A stretch of 45,966 bases of DNA from Caloramator mitchellensis (GCF_001440545.1 NZ_LKHP01000014.1:1-45966); one strand, 5' to 3'; positions 7,632 through 16,945 are shown, counted from the stretch's first letter. Program-made: numbers and translations. The notes: a model not told the origin generated them from the letters alone.

Positions 7632-8069
7632 CTAAAGGCTTAATGTGCCCACAACAGGAATTTTCTTTAACATATTTCTATCCCCATGGCAGTCGTTAAA
7701 TTCCTTAGTAAAGTCGTTTCCTGCTAACAATCCAAAATGACTTGCCCCTCCCCAGGAGGCGATTAATGTTACATCATATACTATTCCATCAACTGCAACA
7801 TATGCAGGTTTTCCATTTGTGCCATCAAAATTCTTTAACTCCTCTAGAGTAAAAATCTTATTTTCGCGAATACTTTTTTCTACTTCAACATATTTCAGCT
7901 TTTCTGATAACCCTTCAATAAAACGCATTGCTTCATATATCTTTTCTATTAACTTTTGTTGATAAAAGTTTCTTTGTATTGGGCAATAAGCTGTCCTCCA
8001 ATTATAATGAAGTTCTTCAATATCATTCATAACTAATTTAAATTTTTGCTGATATTTCGATAAACTCAC
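7632..8069 (-). CDS. Cytochrome b5-like heme-binding domain protein of the hydrogenase locus
   Basis: A 145-residue protein. Its first 70 residues are predicted helical with no recognised domain. The second half (about 73-145) matches the small bacterial cytochrome b5-like heme/steroid-binding fold: FTLEELKNFDGTNGKPAYVAV, then VYDVTLIASWGG, ASHFGLLAGNDFTKEF and CHGDRNMLKKIPVVGTL. The histidines in SHFG and CHGD are candidate heme ligands. It is the first gene of the hydrogenase cluster, 21 bp before the small-subunit start, so it could be the electron partner or membrane-side acceptor. No membrane helix or signal peptide is visible. It looks intact although the hydrogenase genes behind it do not. 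Confidence 0.8.
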   Translation of the reverse strand: MSLSKYQQKFKLVMNDIEELHYNWRTAYCPIQRNFYQQKLIEKIYEAMRFIEGLSEKLKYVEVEKSIRENKIFTLEELKNFDGTNGKPAYVAVDGIVYDVTLIASWGGASHFGLLAGNDFTKEFNDCHGDRNMLKKIPVVGTLSL

Positions 8070-8162
8070 TTATACCCTCCGAAAAATTGATTAATATATT
8101 ATATGAAAAAAACTAACAATAAATATCCTCAACTATTGTACTGTAGTTTATTAAATATTTGT

Positions 8163-8191
8163 TTGTAATTTAATGTTTATTTGGATAAAAT
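8163..8191 (+). promoter_or_regulatory. Probable promoter of the rRNA methyltransferase gene
   Basis: TTGTAA (8163-8168) and TAAAAT (8186-8191) are spaced by 17 bp. The site lies about 30 bp before the TTG start codon, in the divergent region shared with the hydrogenase cluster. Confidence 0.55.
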
Positions 8192-8224
8192 ATTATACGA
8201 AAAAACATTAAGGAGGACTAAGAA

Positions 8225-9571
8225 TTGAAAAAGAAAGAGACATACGAAGTAATAATAAACGAAGTTCTTTTCCCAAACAAAGGAGTTGTTTACCTGGAGG
8301 ATAAACCTGTATACATAAAAAATGCTTTAAAAGGTCAAAAAGTTCTTATAAGGATTGAAAAGAATAAAAAAGATTATGCTGAAGCCAAAATTATAGATGT
8401 TTTAGAAAAAGCATTATATGAAACATCCCCCCTTTGTAGTCATTTTGGTGAATGTGGAGGATGCTCTTATCAAACAATCCCTTATGATATGCAGCTTGAA
8501 ATCAAAGCTAGTCAAGTTAAAAAACTTCTTGATGATGCTGGTATTAATTATGAATTTTTAGGAATACAAGGTAGTCCATTAGAAACGGCCTATAGAAACA
8601 AAATGGAGTTTACATTTGGTGACGATGGTAAAACCTTAGCACTTGGACTACATAAAAAAGGTAAATTCTATGAAGTTGTTGTCACAAGAGACTGCAAAAT
8701 AGTTAATGATGATTTTAACAAAATTCTACTATCAACTTTAATCTATTTTGCCGAAAAAGAAATCCCACATTATAACAAAAGAACGCATGAGGGATTTTTA
8801 AGGCACTTAGTAGTTAGAAGAACTTCTAAAACAAATGAGATATTAGTAAACATTGTAACCTCTTCACAAATCAACTTCGACTTTTCAGAATATGTTGAAA
8901 TGCTAAATGAACTTAAATTAGAGGGACAAATAAAAGGTATTCTACATACCATTAACGATTCACTATCTGATGTTGTCCAGAGCGATAAAACTCAAATACT
9001 CTATGGCCAAGATTTCATTACTGAAGAGATATTAGGACTAAAATTTAAAATTACAGCCTTTTCATTCTTTCAGACAAATTCACTCTCAGCCGAAAACTTA
9101 TATTCATTAACAAGAGAATTTGCAGGTGAAACAAAGGATAAAGTTATTTTTGACCTTTATTCAGGAACAGGGACGATTGCTCAAATAATGGCCCCAGTTG
9201 CTAAAAAGGTAATAGGTATTGAAATAGTTGAGGAAGCTGTTGAGGCAGCAAGAGAAAATGCAAAACTTAATAATCTGGATAATTGTGAATTTATAGCTGG
9301 TGATGTTCTTAAAAAGGTTGACGAGCTTGATATAAAACCTGATATTATTATTCTTGATCCTCCAAGGGATGGAATACACCCAAAGGCAATAGGCAAAATA
9401 ATAAACTTCAAGGCACCAAGGCTAGTTTATGTCTCGTGCAAACCAACATCGCTTGCAAGGGATTTGAAAATATTCGTTGAAAATGGATATGAGGTAAAGA
9501 AAGTAAAATGCGTTGATATGTTCCCACATACACCACACGTAGAAACAGTGGTATTGATTGAGAAGAAGTGA
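8225..9571 (+). CDS. TrmA-family 23S rRNA (uracil-5-)-methyltransferase (RlmD/RlmCD type)
   Basis: This enzyme uses S-adenosylmethionine to methylate C5 of uracil in 23S rRNA. It has an N-terminal TRAM-like region, then the iron-sulfur motif CSHFGECGGCSYQ near residue 75. The catalytic domain has the SAM-binding FDLYSGTGTIAQIMA, the base-binding ILDPPRDGIHPKA, and the nucleophile cysteine in YVSCKPTSLARDL. It begins with TTG, seven bases after AAGGAGG, and is 448 residues, normal for the family. In Firmicutes such proteins often modify two uracils (RlmCD), so the exact target is uncertain. It is a single gene with its own promoter and terminator. Confidence 0.93.
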   Translation: MKKKETYEVIINEVLFPNKGVVYLEDKPVYIKNALKGQKVLIRIEKNKKDYAEAKIIDVLEKALYETSPLCSHFGECGGCSYQTIPYDMQLEIKASQVKKLLDDAGINYEFLGIQGSPLETAYRNKMEFTFGDDGKTLALGLHKKGKFYEVVVTRDCKIVNDDFNKILLSTLIYFAEKEIPHYNKRTHEGFLRHLVVRRTSKTNEILVNIVTSSQINFDFSEYVEMLNELKLEGQIKGILHTINDSLSDVVQSDKTQILYGQDFITEEILGLKFKITAFSFFQTNSLSAENLYSLTREFAGETKDKVIFDLYSGTGTIAQIMAPVAKKVIGIEIVEEAVEAARENAKLNNLDNCEFIAGDVLKKVDELDIKPDIIILDPPRDGIHPKAIGKIINFKAPRLVYVSCKPTSLARDLKIFVENGYEVKKVKCVDMFPHTPHVETVVLIEKK

Positions 9572-9579
9572 CAATATTT

Positions 9580-9616
9580 AAAATGGGTTAGATTATTCTA
9601 ACCCATTTTATTTTTT
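9580..9616 (+). terminator. Rho-independent terminator
   Basis: A perfect 13-bp stem (9580-9592 with 9597-9609, loop TTAT) is followed by a T-rich tail. It ends the rRNA methyltransferase transcript. Confidence 0.92.
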
Positions 9617-9660
9617 AAAAATGCGTATAACATAAAAAATTTGTTTATTTTCAATAATAA

Positions 9661-9693
9661 TTTATTGATTTTCGATAAATACAGTGATAAAAT
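9661..9693 (+). promoter_or_regulatory. Promoter and probable operator of the DUF2975/HTH operon
   Basis: TTGATT (9665-9670) and TAAAAT (9688-9693) are 17 bp apart. The -35 box is covered by a 19-bp inverted repeat, TTTATTGATTTTCGATAAA at 9661-9679, with 8-bp arms that differ at one pair. A site in this position suggests repression. The second gene of the operon encodes a small HTH protein that could bind it; that link is inferred. Confidence 0.55.
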
Positions 9694-9724
9694 ATAATTA
9701 ACAAAATATAGTGAGGTGCATTTT

Positions 9725-10198
9725 ATGAGACGTGAAACACTATTTCTAAAAACTGTTATTTTTCTTATCGGAATTTTTGTTCTTGGGCTATGTGTAATTG
9801 GGTTGCCAATTGCTGCTATTGAAGCCGCAAGGATTTATCCAAAATTTATTTACATTCCAATCTTTGCAGGTTTATACTCTTCAGCAATTCCATTTTTATT
9901 TGCACTTTATCAGGCTATAAAAATACTTAATTACATTGATAAGAACAAAGCCTTCTCCGATTTATCGGTTAACGCTCTAAAATTTATAAAGCAGTGTGCA
10001 GTTATAATCAGCATTATTTATATTTCCATAATGCCATTTTTATATGTTATCGGAGAAAAGGATGATGCTCCAGGTATAATACTTATCGGGCTTATTATTA
10101 TATTTGCTTCTTTTGTGGTTGCAGTATTTGCAGCAGTTTTGCAAAAACTTCTGGAAAAGGCAATAGAGATAAAATCAGAAAACGATTTAACGATATGA
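9725..10198 (+). CDS. DUF2975 family membrane protein
   Basis: A 157-residue integral membrane protein with four predicted helices, at about residues 8-30, 42-65, 87-110 and 118-142. The pattern matches DUF2975 proteins, including LYQAIKILNYIDKNKAFSDLSVNALKFIKQCA, a cytoplasmic loop typical of the family. The ATG at 9725 is chosen because GAGGTG lies six bases before it; a GTG at 9716 is inside that site. The function of the family is not known. It is cotranscribed with the small HTH gene that begins 11 bp downstream, a pairing common in Firmicutes, which suggests a membrane protein and regulator acting together. Confidence 0.85.
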   Translation: MRRETLFLKTVIFLIGIFVLGLCVIGLPIAAIEAARIYPKFIYIPIFAGLYSSAIPFLFALYQAIKILNYIDKNKAFSDLSVNALKFIKQCAVIISIIYISIMPFLYVIGEKDDAPGIILIGLIIIFASFVVAVFAAVLQKLLEKAIEIKSENDLTI

Positions 10199-10208
10199 GG
10201 TGAATGAA

Positions 10209-10418
10209 ATGTCGATTATAATAAACATTGACGTGATGCTGGCTAAAAGAAAAATGAGCGTCACCGAACTTGCTGAGAAGGTTGGAATCACTATGGCTAA
10301 TCTTTCAATATTAAAAAACGGAAAGGCAAAAGCTATTCGCTTTTCAACCCTAGAGGCAATCTGTAAGGCGTTAGACTGTCAGCCTGGTGATATTTTAGAA
10401 TACAGGAAGGATGATTAG
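10209..10418 (+). CDS. YozG-like small helix-turn-helix regulator (Xre/Cro type)
   Basis: A 69-residue protein that is essentially one Xre-type DNA-binding domain: MLAKRKMSVTELAEKVGI, then TMANLSILKNGKAKAIRFST and LEAICKALDCQPGDILEY. It starts at the ATG at 10209, six bases after GAGGTG; an in-frame GTG at 10200 overlaps that site. It follows the DUF2975 gene closely and probably regulates this operon through the inverted repeat at 9661-9679. Target and signal are unknown; family assignment is firm. Confidence 0.88.
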   Translation: MSIIINIDVMLAKRKMSVTELAEKVGITMANLSILKNGKAKAIRFSTLEAICKALDCQPGDILEYRKDD

Positions 10419-10447
10419 TTTAAAATTTAAATTTGGGAGGTGTAACT

Positions 10448-11692
10448 GTGGGAACAAGTAATTTTATTCTAAAAAATATTGATAATCCTCATGAACTTGA
10501 GAGAATGTATAGAAATGACCCTGAACAATTTAGAAAGGAATTTCAGGACGCATGGAGTCAAAAAAATGATTCTGAGATTCTTTCTGTTTGGTATGAAAGA
10601 TTGTATTTTAAGGATGATATAAGGATAGAAAATAAATTAACCGTTAAGAATAATTTTTGGGTTATGGGTATTCTAGCAATTTTATCAGGAATTAACATTA
10701 GGTTAATAATGCACTTTGTAGAAAAGGAAGCTATCGCTCCAGCAAACCTTGCTTTTGGATTAATTCCATTTATAGCTTTATATTTTTTATACAATACCTC
10801 ACCTAAAAGAAGAATTGTTTATTCAATATTGTCCCTGTTTATAATTTCAATTATATATTTAAATTTGCTTCCGCTTGAAAATAAAGATAGCATAATTCTT
10901 TCTCAACTGCATCTTCCATTATTTCTATGGATATTATTAGGTCTATCATTTGCTGGAAATGAGTATAAATCAATAAGTAAACGTTTGGCCTATCTTAAAT
11001 TCAACGGTGAATTCTGCATACTTTATGCCAGCATGGCAATCAGTGGTATGATTTTAGCTGCCTTAACAATACAATTATTTAATATTTTAGGAATGGATAT
11101 TTCTGAAATATATTTTGAAAATGTTGTTTTATTTGGTGCTGCTGCTCTTTCAGTTGTTGCTTCGTATTTGATATTAAACGATATTAAGCTAACCAAAAAT
11201 ATTGCACCATATATAGCTAAAATATTTGCTCCCCTTTTATTAGCCACATTGATAGTTTACTTAATAGCAGTCGTATTAACCGGTAAGAATCCATTCCTGG
11301 ACCGAAATTTCTTATTATCTTTTAATGGTGTTCTTGTTGTGGTATTAGCAGTCACTATATTTTCAATTACTGAAAATAGAACAGATGAAAAAAGGAACAT
11401 TTCCGATTACATTAATTTTTGTCTAATTATCCTTGCACTATTAATCGATACAGTAGCTTTATCAGCAATAATATTTAGGCTTTCTTATGGAATTACACCA
11501 AACAGAGTTGCAGTTTTAGGTGCAAACTTACTCATTTATATAAATCTAATTTGGATTTTATCTTCCTATTTCCGTTATCTTAAGAATAAAACAGATTCTT
11601 CTCCAATAGAATATGCAATAGCAAAATATTTACCAATCTATGGACTATGGGCAGCTTTTGTTACCTTTGCATTTCCTTTAATTTTTCGTTAA
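10448..11692 (+). CDS. DUF4153-like polytopic membrane protein
   Basis: A 414-residue protein. The first 60 residues are soluble and acidic (NPHELERMYRNDPEQFRKEF). About ten or eleven hydrophobic segments follow to the C-terminus, separated by very short loops, a layout like DUF4153 proteins. No enzyme motif is visible. I use the GTG at 10448, since GGGAGGTG lies just before it and the upstream in-frame TTG is inside that site. It begins 29 bp after the HTH gene and is probably the third gene of that operon. Its function is unknown; a role in membrane stress or transport would be a guess. Confidence 0.7.
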   Translation: MGTSNFILKNIDNPHELERMYRNDPEQFRKEFQDAWSQKNDSEILSVWYERLYFKDDIRIENKLTVKNNFWVMGILAILSGINIRLIMHFVEKEAIAPANLAFGLIPFIALYFLYNTSPKRRIVYSILSLFIISIIYLNLLPLENKDSIILSQLHLPLFLWILLGLSFAGNEYKSISKRLAYLKFNGEFCILYASMAISGMILAALTIQLFNILGMDISEIYFENVVLFGAAALSVVASYLILNDIKLTKNIAPYIAKIFAPLLLATLIVYLIAVVLTGKNPFLDRNFLLSFNGVLVVVLAVTIFSITENRTDEKRNISDYINFCLIILALLIDTVALSAIIFRLSYGITPNRVAVLGANLLIYINLIWILSSYFRYLKNKTDSSPIEYAIAKYLPIYGLWAAFVTFAFPLIFR

Positions 11693-11694
11693 AA

Positions 11695-12318
11695 TTACTG
11701 CGTTCTAAAAAATAATTTAAAAACAGCAAATATTCCAAAGGAAATGATTGCAGTTCCTGAAAGTATGTTAATTATTTTTAAAGCCTTTATATTTATTTTT
11801 TCTTTAAAAATATTAACTCCATTGCTGAGAAGAAACCACCACGTTGTAGAACCTAAGAAAACCCCTGTTACCATTGTTGTTGCAGAAGCGTAATCAGCTT
11901 TCTCTCTACTTAAGCCCAGTCCTGCAAATATAGCCAAAAAAGACATTATCGTCATAGGATTTGTTAAGGTTAATAGGAAAGTAGATAAATAATCATCAAT
12001 AAACTTTTCTCCTTCATTTGTTTTTTCAGGTTTTTCTGCAGGATTTGAAATAAAAGTTTTTATTCCAAGATATATTAAAAAAACTCCACCTAAAAGTCCT
12101 ATAAGACGTCTTTGTCTAATTAGAAAATTTGATATAAATGTCAAACCAAAGGCAGCTATAAACCCATAGATTGCATCAGCTGTTGCAGCTCCAAGACCCG
12201 AAAAAAATCCTGATTTTTTTCCTTTGCTAAGAGACCTCTGTATGCAAAGAACACCAATTGGTCCAACTGGTGCAGCTACAGAAAAACCTACTATAAAACC
12301 TCGTATCAAATAGTTCAT
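11695..12318 (-). CDS. LysE/RhtB family amino-acid exporter
   Basis: A 207-residue membrane protein with the LysE signature near the N-terminus: GFIVGFSVAAPVGPIGVLCI, followed by QRSLSKGKKSGFFSGLGAATAD. Six hydrophobic segments are visible, with TNPMTIMSFLAIFAGLGL in the fourth, matching the conserved NP motif of the family. These proteins export amino acids or related metabolites; the substrate cannot be told from sequence. It is transcribed alone on the minus strand, converging with the DUF4153-like gene with only two bases between the stops. No regulator gene sits beside it. Confidence 0.9.
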   Translation of the reverse strand: MNYLIRGFIVGFSVAAPVGPIGVLCIQRSLSKGKKSGFFSGLGAATADAIYGFIAAFGLTFISNFLIRQRRLIGLLGGVFLIYLGIKTFISNPAEKPEKTNEGEKFIDDYLSTFLLTLTNPMTIMSFLAIFAGLGLSREKADYASATTMVTGVFLGSTTWWFLLSNGVNIFKEKINIKALKIINILSGTAIISFGIFAVFKLFFRTQ

Positions 12319-12434
12319 TAAACTTTACACTCCTTAAACTTTGATAGTTAACAATATTTTAAACAAAAAGAAGGATAAATTCAATTTATGTAGAAGAAAT
12401 TAATTATTATTTATACTTCGAAAGGAAGATTTAT

Positions 12435-12911
12435 ATGGCTATCGAAAATGTTAGGGAACACCTAAAAAAATACAACAAAGATAATGATATTGTAGAATTA
12501 AAAACCTCAAGTGCTACAGTCGAATTAGCTGCTCAAGCACTAAACGTAGAACCTGCAAGAATTGCAAAAACACTCGCTCTAAGAAAGGGAGACGAAATTA
12601 TTTTATTGGTTGCTGCAGGCGATGCTAAGATTGATAACACAAAGTTTAAGAATGAATTTAAGTCAAAAGTCAAAATGCTTGATGCAGATGAGACCTTTGA
12701 ATGGACAGGACATAAGGTTGGGGGTGTTTGTCCCTTTGGATTAAAAAACAAATTACCCATATACCTTGATATATCATTAAAAAGATTTAATACAGTCTTT
12801 CCAGCATGCGGAAGCAGCAATTCTGTTATTGAGCTTACATGCGAAGAATTAAATATGCTTTCTTCAAGTGAAAAATGGGTGGATGTATGTAAAAATTGGG
12901 AACAAAAATAA
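12435..12911 (+). CDS. YbaK/EbsC-family aminoacyl-tRNA deacylase
   Basis: A 158-residue, single-domain protein of the YbaK/ProRS-editing superfamily, which hydrolyses mischarged tRNAs in trans. Recognisable parts are SSATVELAAQALNVEPARIAKTL, then ILLVAAGDAKID, VGGVCPFGLKNKLPIYLDISL and VFPACGSSNSVIEL. The glycine-proline loop region of the catalytic site is present. The substrate (Cys-tRNA-Pro or Ala-tRNA-Pro are typical) is not predictable here. AAAGGAAG precedes the ATG. It is monocistronic, with its own bidirectional terminator. Confidence 0.9.
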   Translation: MAIENVREHLKKYNKDNDIVELKTSSATVELAAQALNVEPARIAKTLALRKGDEIILLVAAGDAKIDNTKFKNEFKSKVKMLDADETFEWTGHKVGGVCPFGLKNKLPIYLDISLKRFNTVFPACGSSNSVIELTCEELNMLSSSEKWVDVCKNWEQK

Positions 12912-12930
12912 GGGCAAATGCCCTTATTTT
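12905..12930. terminator. Bidirectional Rho-independent terminator
   Basis: A perfect 11-bp stem (12905-12915 with 12920-12930, loop AAAT) has T-rich tails on both strands. It serves the YbaK gene on the plus strand and the GNAT gene on the minus strand. Confidence 0.88.
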
Positions 12931-13471
12931 ATTTATTTCTTAACACAGTTATAAATCCATCTAAGATTTCATAACTCATCTTAAATCCCTTGTTTAGGTA
13001 AAAATTAAGTGCATTTTCATTTCCATTTGAAACAAATATAAATATGTCATCAACATAATCAAAGGAATGTAACCACTCCATCGACTTGTCAAACAATACA
13101 CTTCCAATCCCTTTATTTCTATACTCATCCTTTATATAAAACTGTGAAAGGCAACCGACATCTTCGCCCTTAACTGAATCAAAATCAAAAAATGCGTCGC
13201 AGTTTAAGGTTGCAAAATTGTTTGTGTAAATATACTTTGAAGCGATATTGCTATATGCATACCCTATAACATCTTCTCCATCTTTTGCAATGATTATAAA
13301 ATTCTCTTTTGAACCCTTTAATGCAGGAATCATCCTTGTTTCAAATGACATACCGTCGAAAAACTCCGGATGAACCATTGCTAAAGATTTTTGATAAACC
13401 ATAAGTTCATTGCACAAACCCTTTATTAACAGAATATCTCCTTCAGTAATCTTCTCGTATATAATGCCCAT
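12929..13471 (-). CDS. GNAT family N-acetyltransferase
   Basis: A 180-residue acetyltransferase of the GNAT fold. The acetyl-CoA-binding motif is YIKDEYRNKGIGSVLFDKSM near residues 112-131 (the R-x-x-G-x-G core is RNKGIG). It is followed by IFVSNGNENALNFYLNKGFK, the usual strand that binds the cofactor's end. The N-terminal part has IIAKDGEDVIGYAYSNI. The acceptor substrate is unknown. GGGGGG lies before the ATG. The gene diverges from the HxlR regulator. Confidence 0.88.
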   Translation of the reverse strand: MGIIYEKITEGDILLIKGLCNELMVYQKSLAMVHPEFFDGMSFETRMIPALKGSKENFIIIAKDGEDVIGYAYSNIASKYIYTNNFATLNCDAFFDFDSVKGEDVGCLSQFYIKDEYRNKGIGSVLFDKSMEWLHSFDYVDDIFIFVSNGNENALNFYLNKGFKMSYEILDGFITVLRNK

Positions 13472-13595
13472 ATTTATCCCCCCTAAATTGAATATTGATT
13501 TAACTTTAGCTATAATTATACCAAACGATATTATTAGAACAAGTATGCAGTATTTTCTGAGTAAATAATAAAAAACTGAGTATTGGAGTGGTTAT

Positions 13596-13952
13596 ATGTA
13601 TAATAAACCATCATATAAAACTAAGTTTGAAAAATGCCCTTTAATATTTGCACTCGAGCTTATAGGTGGGAAATGGAGACTACCTATTATTTGGGCTTTG
13701 AGTAAACATGAAACCATAAGGTATAATGAATTAAAAAGAAATATTCCCGGAATTACAGATATGATGCTGACTCAATCATTGAAAGATCTTGAATCCTATG
13801 GAATAGTCATCCGTAAGCAATTTATAGAAATACCTCCACGTGTTGAGTATTCACTGACTGAAAACGGTAAAAATCTCATACCAGCGCTTAAAGCCCTTGC
13901 TAATTGGGGAAAAGATATGAAATCTTTTATCCTCAAGAATAATATAGAATAA
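13596..13952 (+). CDS. HxlR-family transcriptional regulator
   Basis: A 118-residue winged-helix regulator: FEKCPLIFALELIGGKWRLP, then RYNELKRNIPGITDMMLTQS and a wing region IPPRVEYSLTENGKNLIP. These features define the HxlR/MarR-like family, whose members respond to reactive compounds such as aldehydes, oxidants or quinones. The single conserved cysteine near residue 15 could be a sensor, but this is inference. It is transcribed away from the GNAT gene. No obvious target gene is adjacent. Confidence 0.92.
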   Translation: MYNKPSYKTKFEKCPLIFALELIGGKWRLPIIWALSKHETIRYNELKRNIPGITDMMLTQSLKDLESYGIVIRKQFIEIPPRVEYSLTENGKNLIPALKALANWGKDMKSFILKNNIE

Positions 13953-13955
13953 AAT

Positions 13956-13980
13956 AGGGGCATTTTGCCCCTTGTTGCTT
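13956..13980. terminator. Bidirectional terminator between the HxlR and DUF255 genes
   Basis: AGGGGC (13956-13961) and GCCCCT (13967-13972) form the stem with an ATTTT loop. T-rich runs follow on both strands. Confidence 0.75.
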
Positions 13981-13983
13981 TTA

Positions 13984-16071
13984 TTAATTGATTAATCTTT
14001 TTACTTCTTCAGGTTTATTAGTCGGATTGTTGCAGACAAAATTTTTACAAATATACACCGTTGTTTTATCGTTTATCAAATTTTGATTTAAAGTATACTC
14101 TGCCAAGTTATGCACCCTTTGAGCTTCTTTCTCATCAATTGGTTTTAATAACATTACTTTGTTTGGCAAAAATTTTTCGTTAATAATTTTAACTATGTTC
14201 TTAGTTTCATTTGCTGATTTGTCCCCCACGATTACTATTTCTAAACCTTCTCCAATAGCAAATTCAACTCCGCATAGCAAAAATGAATATCCCATTGGCA
14301 TTGATTTTATACTTTTTGAAAAGGCTCTATAAATTCCAAAGGCACTATCTTCCAATTCCGTCCTACCTGTTATCCTTGCAAGTCTTAATAGGTTCAGCAT
14401 CATTACGGAATTACCCGATGGGATTGCACCATCATAAATCTCTTTATTTCTAATTAGGAGTTCCTCATTATCATTCGGAGTGAAATAAAAACCTCCTCTA
14501 TCATAATCAGCAAAATACTTAAAAGCGTCCTCACTTAACTTCAATGCTGTCTCTAAATATCTAATTTCAAATGTTGCTTCATATAGTTCAATTATACCCC
14601 AAATCATAAAAGCATAATCATCGAGATTCCCATATACTTTCCACTGACCTTCTCTATACATGTGAAAAAGTCTTTTGTTTTTATCTAGGCCGCCCAAAAT
14701 AAATTCCGTGGCATCCGTTGCTGCTTGTATATATTTTTCATTTCCTAATACCATATAGGCTTTAGATAAAGCTGCAATCATAAGCCCATTCCAATCAACA
14801 AGAATTTTATCGTCCAGAAGAGGCTTTTCTCTTTTTTCTCTTTCGTTAAAAAGTTTCTCCCTAATCTTTTCAAGCCTTTTTTCGATATCTTCTAATTGTA
14901 ATTCTTCTCTAAGTTTATCTAAAGTCTGATTTTGATAAAAAATATTAACTCCCAATCTCCTTCCTGTAGCTTCATCTTCAAAATTTCCTTCTTCGCTTAA
15001 ATTGTATACTTTTTCTATTATATCTGATTCTTCCTTATTAAGAACTTCCCTTATTTCTTTAATGCTCCATACATAAAATTTCCCCTCTTCACCTTCGCTA
15101 TCTGCATCCTCAGCAGAAAAGAATCCTCCTTCTTTAGATTTCATCACCCTAAGAATATAGTCTATAATTTTTTCAACAGTATATTTATAGTCATCCTTTT
15201 TGGTAACCAAATAGCCTTCAGTATATGCCATTATAAGCATTGCTTGGTCATATAACATTTTTTCAAAATGAGGCAATCTCCAGAATCTGTCCGTAGAATA
15301 TCTGTGAAAGCCATACCCAATATGGTCAAATATTCCTCCCAGTAGCATTTCATCCAGGGATTTTCTTACCATATCAAGAGCTTGTTTATTTTTTGTTCTA
15401 TTATAATATCTTAAAAGAAACAAAAAATTATGCGGAGAAGGAAATTTAGGTGCCCTTCCGAAACCTCCATATTTTTCATCAAAGGAAGATATAAATTGAT
15501 TAAGGGCAGAATCAGAAATCTCCTTATTAAAATCTTCGCCAGGACCTTCGTTCGAAAAAGTCTTTATACTTTCTGTAATATCATCGGCAGACTTTATTAT
15601 TTTTGTCTTTTCCTTTTCCCACTTATCCTTAATTATAGCAATTAAGTCAAGCAGTCCCATTCTGCCAAATTTACTCTCCTTTGGTATGTAGGTAGCCGCA
15701 TAAAAAGGTTTTTTATCTGGAGTCATTATAATCGTTAATGGCCATCCTCCTCCACCTGTCATCATCTGGCAAACACTCATGTAAATTGCATCAATATCCG
15801 GTCTTTCTTCCCTATCAACTTTGATGTTAACAAATGTTTCATTCATCAACTCTGCTACTTTCTCATCTTCAAAGCTTTCATGTGCCATTACATGACACCA
15901 GTGGCAGGTTGCATATCCTATTGATAAAAATATTGGCCTATCCTCAATTTTAGCCTTTTGGAATGCATCATCTCCCCACGGATACCAATCAACAGGATTA
16001 TATGCGTGTTGTAGTAAATAAGGAGATTTTTCTTTTATTAATTTATTTGGAATACCCACTCTATCCATCAT
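13984..16071 (-). CDS. DUF255 (YyaL/SSP411) thioredoxin-fold protein with a six-hairpin domain
   Basis: A 695-residue cytoplasmic protein. The N-terminal thioredoxin-like domain begins [21 protein letters not shown] and has the redox motif ATCHWCHVM (C56, C59). The next segment, [20 protein letters not shown], is diagnostic of the YyaL/SPATA20 family. The remainder resembles the alpha/alpha six-hairpin glycosidase fold: [37 protein letters not shown] and [16 protein letters not shown]. Length is normal. Known members are common in bacteria and in mammals, but the reaction is not established. GGGGTG precedes the ATG. It is a single gene. Confidence 0.93.
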   Translation of the reverse strand: MMDRVGIPNKLIKEKSPYLLQHAYNPVDWYPWGDDAFQKAKIEDRPIFLSIGYATCHWCHVMAHESFEDEKVAELMNETFVNIKVDREERPDIDAIYMSVCQMMTGGGGWPLTIIMTPDKKPFYAATYIPKESKFGRMGLLDLIAIIKDKWEKEKTKIIKSADDITESIKTFSNEGPGEDFNKEISDSALNQFISSFDEKYGGFGRAPKFPSPHNFLFLLRYYNRTKNKQALDMVRKSLDEMLLGGIFDHIGYGFHRYSTDRFWRLPHFEKMLYDQAMLIMAYTEGYLVTKKDDYKYTVEKIIDYILRVMKSKEGGFFSAEDADSEGEEGKFYVWSIKEIREVLNKEESDIIEKVYNLSEEGNFEDEATGRRLGVNIFYQNQTLDKLREELQLEDIEKRLEKIREKLFNEREKREKPLLDDKILVDWNGLMIAALSKAYMVLGNEKYIQAATDATEFILGGLDKNKRLFHMYREGQWKVYGNLDDYAFMIWGIIELYEATFEIRYLETALKLSEDAFKYFADYDRGGFYFTPNDNEELLIRNKEIYDGAIPSGNSVMMLNLLRLARITGRTELEDSAFGIYRAFSKSIKSMPMGYSFLLCGVEFAIGEGLEIVIVGDKSANETKNIVKIINEKFLPNKVMLLKPIDEKEAQRVHNLAEYTLNQNLINDKTTVYICKNFVCNNPTNKPEEVKRLIN

Positions 16072-16231
16072 GTTTTCACCCCTTCAAAATTTTTACGTAA
16101 TATCAAATTTATCGAATTTAGTTTGCCAAAATAAAAATTTTTAATTCTTTTTGAATTAACATTTTTAAATTAACATCTTGACTCAATCTATCATAAAATA
16201 TTATTATGAGTATGTTTAAAGGAAAAAGGAT

Positions 16232-16861
16232 ATGTATTACCCTTATTTTTGCCCATATTTTTTCAATCAGACTAGGAACTCTAATGACTACTCTTTTACA
16301 CCATTCATTTCATGTCCGTGCCCTTACTTAGCAAATATGTCCCCTTATGACTATGAATTCACAAATGAATATAATCCTGATGATATGCGCTTTGATGATT
16401 CAAGATCAGATTATTTACATCCTTCTCAGGATTATGGTTTAATTCAGCTTAAGGATTATGGCTCAAAGCCATATGTGGTAGACATTGAAAAAGCCACTAA
16501 ACAAAATAATAATTTCCGTCTAGCTTTATGGACAGGAAAATATCTGCAGCTGACATTGATGAGTATTAACCCAGGTGAAGAAATAGGTTTAGAGCTTCAT
16601 CCTGATGTTGATCAGTTCTTGAGCATCGAAGACGGTCAGGGAGTTGTAATGATGGGGGATAAGAAAGACAAGTTGGATTTTAAAGCAAACGTTTATGCAG
16701 ACTATGCAATTTTGATACCAGCCGGTAAATGGCATAACTTGATAAACACTGGTGACAGACCTCTTAAGCTTTATTCCATTTATGCACCTCCAGAACATCC
16801 AAAAGGCACAATTCATAAAACTAAGAAAGATGCAGAGGCTGCTGAAAAGGAGCATAAATAG
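16232..16861 (+). CDS. Cupin-domain protein with a Tyr/Pro/Cys-rich N-terminus
   Basis: A 209-residue protein. The first 60 residues are rich in Tyr, Phe, Pro and Cys (MYYPYFCPYFFNQ, SCPCPYLANMSPYDYEF), a composition typical of spore-coat or other surface proteins, without a signal peptide. Residues about 100-190 are one cupin beta-barrel: NPGEEIGLELHPDVDQFLSI supplies the first metal-ligand motif and ILIPAGKWHNLINTGDRPL the second. The C-terminus is lysine-rich. Clostridial cupins of this type are of unknown function; sugar-phosphate isomerase or dioxygenase activity cannot be inferred. It has its own terminator. Confidence 0.85.
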   Translation: MYYPYFCPYFFNQTRNSNDYSFTPFISCPCPYLANMSPYDYEFTNEYNPDDMRFDDSRSDYLHPSQDYGLIQLKDYGSKPYVVDIEKATKQNNNFRLALWTGKYLQLTLMSINPGEEIGLELHPDVDQFLSIEDGQGVVMMGDKKDKLDFKANVYADYAILIPAGKWHNLINTGDRPLKLYSIYAPPEHPKGTIHKTKKDAEAAEKEHK

Positions 16862-16895
16862 TTATGTTTAAATAGATAGGCTATTAAACCGTAAC

Positions 16896-16943
16896 AAAAC
16901 CTCTCACATGCAAGTATTATCTTGCTTGTTGAGGGGTTTTTTA
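16896..16943 (+). terminator. Terminator after the cupin gene
   Basis: AAAACCTCTCA (16896-16906) pairs with TGAGGGGTTTT (16930-16940) around an inner stem GCAAG/CTTGC. A T-tract follows, ending at 16942. Confidence 0.85.
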
Positions 16944-16945
16944 AC

